From contig CALCHN010000028.1 of assembly GCA_937901255.1 (NCBI GenBank), positions 1 to 64,000 on the forward strand: a DNA stretch of 64,000 nucleotides, given 5' to 3'. Below are positions 60,284 to 64,000 of the stretch, piece by piece (within the stretch, counting starts at the first letter, position 1; each line of letters opens with the position of its first letter). Source of the DNA: an uncultured Flavobacteriales bacterium. Its GTDB lineage: Bacteria; Bacteroidota; Bacteroidia; Flavobacteriales_E; Vicingaceae. The position numbers were made by a program, and so were the translations under genes. The notes under the pieces are model-generated. The model was not told where the DNA came from and did no database searches. It saw only the letters and a list, made by a program, of their open reading frames with translations.

Positions 60284-61408
60284 ATGAAATTTTTTATAAC
60301 ACTCATTTTTATTATCCTTACTTTTTGTGAATCAATAGCACAAGTAGGAGGAGAGAGTGCATTTAGCTTTCTTAATATTCCTGTTTCTGCCAGAACGGGA
60401 GCACTAGGAGGAAATGCTATCGCTATAAAAGATGACGATCCTAATTTTGCTTTAGACAACCCTTCATTACTATCACCAGAAATGAGTAGTGCTCTTTCAT
60501 TTACATATTTGAATTATTTTGCCGATGTTAATTTAGGTCACTTTTCTTATTCACACGATTTTAAAAAATATGGAACATTTTCGGGAGGTGTAAAATACAT
60601 TAATTACGGAGATTTTTTAGAAACCGATGAAGGAGGAAATGAGCTAGGTTCTTTCTCAGCTTCAGATTATGCTTTTATTTTAGGTTGGGGAAAAAGCGTA
60701 GACACATCTTTTTCTGTTGGAGCAAACCTAAAACCAATTTACTCCAAATATTATCAATATAGCTCTTTTGCAATGGCGATGGATTTATCCGCAACTTATC
60801 ACAATGCAAAAAAACAACTGACTACCGCTTTATTAATTAAAAATATAGGCCGACAATTTTCTACTTATATTGAGGAAAGAGAAACAGAGCCGCTGCCTTT
60901 TGAAGTACAATTGGGAATTTCTAAAAAACTAGCACATACTCCTATTCGTTTTAATGTTGATTTTATCCAGTTAAATAATTGGAATTTAGCTTATAATGAT
61001 TCTTCTTCGGTAACCAATAGAGATAATACCTTGGATGAAGAAGCCAGAAAAGAATTAAATAAAACAGGAATGGTAAGTGAATTTTTTAGACATGTTGTTG
61101 TTGGGACAGAGTTTGTACTTTCGCCTAGTTTTATGTTGAGGTTTGGTTATAATTTCCAACGAAGAGCTGAATTAGCTTTTGATAACAAAGGCGGAATAAT
61201 TGGATTTAGTTGGGGATTAGGATTTAGAATCAAAAAAATTCATATAAGTTACGGAGGAGCAAGTTATCACTTATCAGGAACATCCAATCATTTTACCATT
61301 ACCACCAACATTTCAGATTATTACAAAAAGAATCAGGTAGTAATTCCAGAAGAAAAAGCTTCAAAAAAATCCCGAAAAAGTAAAAAAGACAAACAAAGCG
61401 TAGAATGA
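60284..61408 (+). CDS. porQ: Type IX secretion system outer-membrane protein PorQ
   Basis: A 374-residue outer-membrane beta-barrel. The signal peptide (FFITLIFIILTFCESIAQ) is followed by the family start VGGESAFSFLNIPVSARTGA and LGGNAIAIKDDDPNFALDNP. The barrel strands run to ISYGGASYHLSGTSNHFTIT, with a Lys/Ser-rich tail. PorQ belongs to the attachment complex (with PorU, PorV, PorZ) that moves type IX substrates to the surface. The porQ-cmk order is widespread in Bacteroidota and supports the call. Confidence 0.9.
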   Translation: MKFFITLIFIILTFCESIAQVGGESAFSFLNIPVSARTGALGGNAIAIKDDDPNFALDNPSLLSPEMSSALSFTYLNYFADVNLGHFSYSHDFKKYGTFSGGVKYINYGDFLETDEGGNELGSFSASDYAFILGWGKSVDTSFSVGANLKPIYSKYYQYSSFAMAMDLSATYHNAKKQLTTALLIKNIGRQFSTYIEERETEPLPFEVQLGISKKLAHTPIRFNVDFIQLNNWNLAYNDSSSVTNRDNTLDEEARKELNKTGMVSEFFRHVVVGTEFVLSPSFMLRFGYNFQRRAELAFDNKGGIIGFSWGLGFRIKKIHISYGGASYHLSGTSNHFTITTNISDYYKKNQVVIPEEKASKKSRKSKKDKQSVE

Positions 61409-61497
61409 AACGACTATGAGTAAAAAATTCTCACACAAAAGAATGATTATAAAGGGAGTTACATCTGACCGGTTTAATAAAATAAAAATATCAACAG

Positions 61498-62187
61498 ATG
61501 AAAAAAATTATCATAGCCATTGATGGTTACTCTTCCTGTGGAAAAAGTACATTGGCAAAACAATTGGCTAAAGCACTAAACTATATTTATATTGATACGG
61601 GAGCAATGTATAGAGCCGTTGCTTTATATGCTCTCCGAAAAGGATATATTGGAGAAGATTTTTTTGATGAACAAAAATTAATTGATGATTTGGATAACGT
61701 TGATGTTTCTTTTTCATTTAATGCAGAAAAAAATAGTTCAGAAACTTGTCTTAACAACGAAAATGTAGAAAAACAAATTAGAGGTATTGAAGTCTCTGGT
61801 TTAGTAAGCAGAATAGCTAAAGTAAAACAAGTTCGTACTAAAATGGTAGAATTGCAAAGAAAAATGGGAGTGAACAAAGGTTTGGTAATGGATGGTAGAG
61901 ATATTGGCTCTGTTGTTTTTCCTAATGCAGAACTTAAAATATTTATGACTGCCGATTTTGAAGTAAGAGCTCAAAGAAGGTATGACGAGTTGAAAGCCAA
62001 AGGAGATAATATCTCTTATGATGAGGTATTGAAAAATATTGTTTCTCGTGATGGCGATGATACCAGCAGAACAGAAAACCCTCTTATTCAGGCTGAAAAT
62101 GCTGTTGTGTTAGATAATACACACATTAACCAAGAAGAACAATTTCAGAATGCCTTAAAATTGGCTCAACAAAGAATTTCAGCATAA
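61498..62187 (+). CDS. cmk: Cytidylate kinase
   Basis: A 229-residue kinase converting (d)CMP to (d)CDP. The P-loop is IAIDGYSSCGKSTLAKQLAK (residues 4-23), followed by YIDTGAMYRAVALYALRKGY and GLVMDGRDIGSVVFPNAELK, the last being the CMP-binding region. Full length. It follows porQ by 89 bp. Confidence 0.96.
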   Translation: MKKIIIAIDGYSSCGKSTLAKQLAKALNYIYIDTGAMYRAVALYALRKGYIGEDFFDEQKLIDDLDNVDVSFSFNAEKNSSETCLNNENVEKQIRGIEVSGLVSRIAKVKQVRTKMVELQRKMGVNKGLVMDGRDIGSVVFPNAELKIFMTADFEVRAQRRYDELKAKGDNISYDEVLKNIVSRDGDDTSRTENPLIQAENAVVLDNTHINQEEQFQNALKLAQQRISA

Positions 62188-62323
62188 AAAATAATTATTT
62201 ATTTCCTTTCAACTTATAGAGATACAAAACTTTAGTTCTTCAACAAAAGAAGCTAATAAAAATCATGTTTCAATACAATAAAAAATAGTAAATTTATGCC
62301 TACAAAAAAAAAGGATTTTTTAA

Positions 62324-63394
62324 ATGATGGACGCAGTAAGTAATATTAAGATAGAGAAAACAAAAACTTCTAAGATTCAGTCGGTTGATTTCAATAATAT
62401 ACAATTTGGAAAACAATTTTCTGACCACATGTTTGTGGCAGATTATAAAAATGGCGAGTGGCAAAACTTAAGAATTGAGCCTTATGCTCCAATTTCATTA
62501 AGTCCTGCTTGTGCGGCAATTCATTATGGTCAGGCAGTTTTTGAAGGAATGAAAGCCTATAAAAATGACGATGGAAAAGTATTGTTATTTAGACCAAGAG
62601 AAAATGCAAAAAGAATTAACGTTTCTGCCAAAAGGCTTTGTATGCCTGAAGTTCCTGAAGAACTTTTTATGGATGCGATACAACAATTAGTGCAGTTAGA
62701 TGCAGATTGGGTTCCTCAAAATGAAGGTTGTTCCCTATACATTAGACCATTTATTTTTGCTAGTGAAGAATTGTTGGGAGTAAGACCAGCAGAAGAATAT
62801 AAATTTATGATTATTACCTCTCCGGTAAGTTCTTATTATACAGGTGCGGTAGATGTTAAAATTGAATCCAATTTTTCTAGAGCAGCCGAAGGTGGTGTTG
62901 GTTTTGCAAAAGCAGCAGGAAATTATGCCGCAGCACTTTATCCCGCTAAATTAGGTCAGGAAAAAGGCTATAAACAACTAATTTGGACAGATGCCAAAAC
63001 GCATGAATATATAGAAGAATCAGGAACAATGAATGTGATGTTTTTAATTGATAATAAATTAATTACACCTTCTATAGCGTTAAATACCACCTTGTCAGGA
63101 ATTACTCGTGATAGCGTAATAAAACTAGCTAAAGATTTAGGTTTGGAAGTAGAAGAAAGAAGAGTGTCTGTAAAAGAAGTTGTTGAAGCGGCAAGAAATA
63201 ACAAACTGCAAGATGCTTTTGGAACAGGAACTGCTGCAACAATTGCTCAAATAGCTTCTATTACTTTTGAAGACGAACGTTTTGAGTTGCCTCCAATTGA
63301 AAACAGAACAATTTCTAATAAGATAGCAAAATCTATTGAAGATATTAAAAGAGGTAGAGTAGCTGATAAATTTGACTGGATTTATAATGTCTAA
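62324..63394 (+). CDS. ilvE: Branched-chain amino acid aminotransferase
   Basis: A 356-residue PLP enzyme (fold type IV) for the last step of Val, Leu and Ile synthesis and the first of their breakdown. Landmarks are YGQAVFEGMKAYKNDDGKVL, RPFIFASEELLGVRP, the lysine segment AAGNYAAALYPAKLGQEKGY, and EESGTMNVMFLI with the acidic PLP-nitrogen ligand. The length fits the longer eukaryote/Bacteroidota subgroup. It may feed the 2-oxoacid dehydrogenase at 23.7 kb. Confidence 0.95.
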   Translation: MMDAVSNIKIEKTKTSKIQSVDFNNIQFGKQFSDHMFVADYKNGEWQNLRIEPYAPISLSPACAAIHYGQAVFEGMKAYKNDDGKVLLFRPRENAKRINVSAKRLCMPEVPEELFMDAIQQLVQLDADWVPQNEGCSLYIRPFIFASEELLGVRPAEEYKFMIITSPVSSYYTGAVDVKIESNFSRAAEGGVGFAKAAGNYAAALYPAKLGQEKGYKQLIWTDAKTHEYIEESGTMNVMFLIDNKLITPSIALNTTLSGITRDSVIKLAKDLGLEVEERRVSVKEVVEAARNNKLQDAFGTGTAATIAQIASITFEDERFELPPIENRTISNKIAKSIEDIKRGRVADKFDWIYNV

Positions 63395-63402
63395 GTCAAG
63401 AA

Positions 63403-63873
63403 TTAATGCTGAGAAATTAAATTGTTTAATGTAGTAACCATAGTTGCTACAGCTGATGATGGCCCTGTAATTTCACCTTTAAATTCTATAGCACTATTGT
63501 GGATGCTGCTTAAGTTTACAAAGTAAGCATGAGCATGCTTTTCTTTAGTTTTAGTTTGTTTTAGTTGACCAATCATTTTATTGTTGTAATACACAATAAG
63601 TTCCTGTTTTCCAGATTCAAAAGGAATGGTATTGACTTTTTTGCCTCCTTCAAAAATAGCCAACTCTTTACAATCAGCATCCTGATTTTCGCATATCCAT
63701 TTTATGTACAATTTTTCTTTATCAATGGAATCATCAAATTTTAATTTAAAGGTGTTGCCATAAGCAAAGTAATGAATACAAGATAAAGGATTCTTTTCGC
63801 TGTTTAAACTAGGATGAAGTAAAAGCACCGAAAAAGCAAATAAATAAAGGAATATGTTTTTGAGTTGTTCCAT
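63403..63873 (-). CDS. Exported protein of unknown function
   Basis: A 156-residue protein with a probable signal peptide (IFLYLFAFSVLLLHPSLNS). The mature domain is a beta-type sequence (FAYGNTFKLKFDDSIDKEKL, ELIVYYNNKMIGQLKQTKTK) with three cysteines (SCIHY, WICENQDADCK), the last two possibly forming a disulfide. I do not recognise a family. It converges on ilvE. Confidence 0.6.
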   Translation of the reverse strand: MEQLKNIFLYLFAFSVLLLHPSLNSEKNPLSCIHYFAYGNTFKLKFDDSIDKEKLYIKWICENQDADCKELAIFEGGKKVNTIPFESGKQELIVYYNNKMIGQLKQTKTKEKHAHAYFVNLSSIHNSAIEFKGEITGPSSAVATMVTTLNNLISQH

Positions 63874-63911
63874 TGGGTGTAGAACGTTTAGTGAATATAA
63901 AAGGTTGGATG

Positions 63912-64000
63912 CTAATGTCTCTTTAGAAAAATATATTTTATGCCTAAGTTAAATTCAAGAGTTGAATTGTAGGCATAAGAAAAATGACTGTCAGCATTAG
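63912..64000 (-). CDS. C-terminal end of an outer-membrane barrel protein (partial)
   Basis: Only the last 28 codons lie in the window: NADSHFSYAYNSTLEFNLGI then KYIFLKRH and a TAG stop at 63912-63914. The alternating hydrophobic pattern (LEFNLGIKYIF) near the terminus is that of a last outer-membrane strand. Too short to name. Its reading frame is open to the window edge. Confidence 0.45.
   Translation of the reverse strand, partial: NADSHFSYAYNSTLEFNLGIKYIFLKRH

Noticed and set aside
1..64000. CRISPR arrays, rRNA genes, integrases or transposases
   Set aside because: No regularly spaced direct repeats, no rRNA-like sequence and no recombinase or transposase motif were seen in any frame.

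Overview
The window is chromosomal DNA from a low-GC member of the Bacteroidota, most likely Flavobacteriales. The evidence is the AT-rich base composition, promoters of the TTTG-N19-TAnnTTTG type, weak or absent Shine-Dalgarno sequences, type IX secretion/gliding genes (porQ, gldN, a type B C-terminal sorting domain, a PorE-like protein), Bacteroidota-only families (DUF2851, DUF4296) and a 6S RNA candidate between zapA and rny. There is no rRNA, no CRISPR array, no intact transposase and no prophage. Most of the window is ordinary core genome; the accessory signal lies in small palindromic repeats and in one paralogous signalling family.

Layout. 0-2.6 kb (-): a ParDE toxin-antitoxin pair whose reading frames overlap into a secreted OmpA-like protein and a glycosyltransferase. 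2.6-8.3 kb: an LptF/G permease, hydroxyacyl-CoA dehydrogenase, acyltransferase, lipoprotein and pgk. 8.3-16.4 kb: holB, a TPR/SpoIIE phosphatase with a decayed SpoIIE tail behind it, lnt, DUF2851, a stand-alone gldN and a PspC protein. 16.4-17.8 kb: a broken cation/proton antiporter. 17.9-18.9 kb: a small ORF overlapping an HNH nuclease. 19-21.5 kb (-): coiled-coil protein, zapA, 6S RNA, rny. 21.8-26.1 kb: an M23 peptidase and a fused 2-oxoacid dehydrogenase E1. 26.2-31.8 kb: three consecutive SpoIIE phosphatases. 31.9-36.8 kb: tRNA-Val, small genes, an M61 peptidase and a LytS-type kinase. 36.8-44 kb (-): a cell-surface locus (PorE-like, type B CTD protein and two secreted proteins with phage-tail-like modules). 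44.2-52.1 kb: rpsF-rpsR-rplI, rimP-nusA-infB, fdhD, rnpA-yidD. 52.2-59.0 kb: S41 protease, O-antigen ligase-like protein, and a SulP transporter/carbonic anhydrase/outer-membrane protein set. 59-64 kb: lipoproteins, porQ-cmk, ilvE and two partial or unknown genes.

The most unusual observation is that GC-rich, multi-hairpin palindromic elements sit IN FRAME inside the catalytic domains of three of the four SpoIIE-type phosphatases. Two paralogs 18 kb apart carry the same roughly 150-bp element at the same site with essentially no nucleotide differences, although the DNA around it has diverged. A third paralog carries a different element at a different loop. Related palindromes also occur between genes (28-95, 5099-5176, 21698-21767), one of them flanked by a 13-bp direct repeat. 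This looks like a small non-autonomous mobile element family that can add protein segments, comparable in concept to the protein-coding palindromic elements known from Rickettsia. Further points of interest are a vestigial phosphatase gene end, an antiporter that has lost its RCK N-terminal domain as well as its frame, a hairpin between promoter and start of rimP-nusA-infB, and a SulP/carbonic anhydrase/outer-membrane cluster that looks like a bicarbonate uptake unit.
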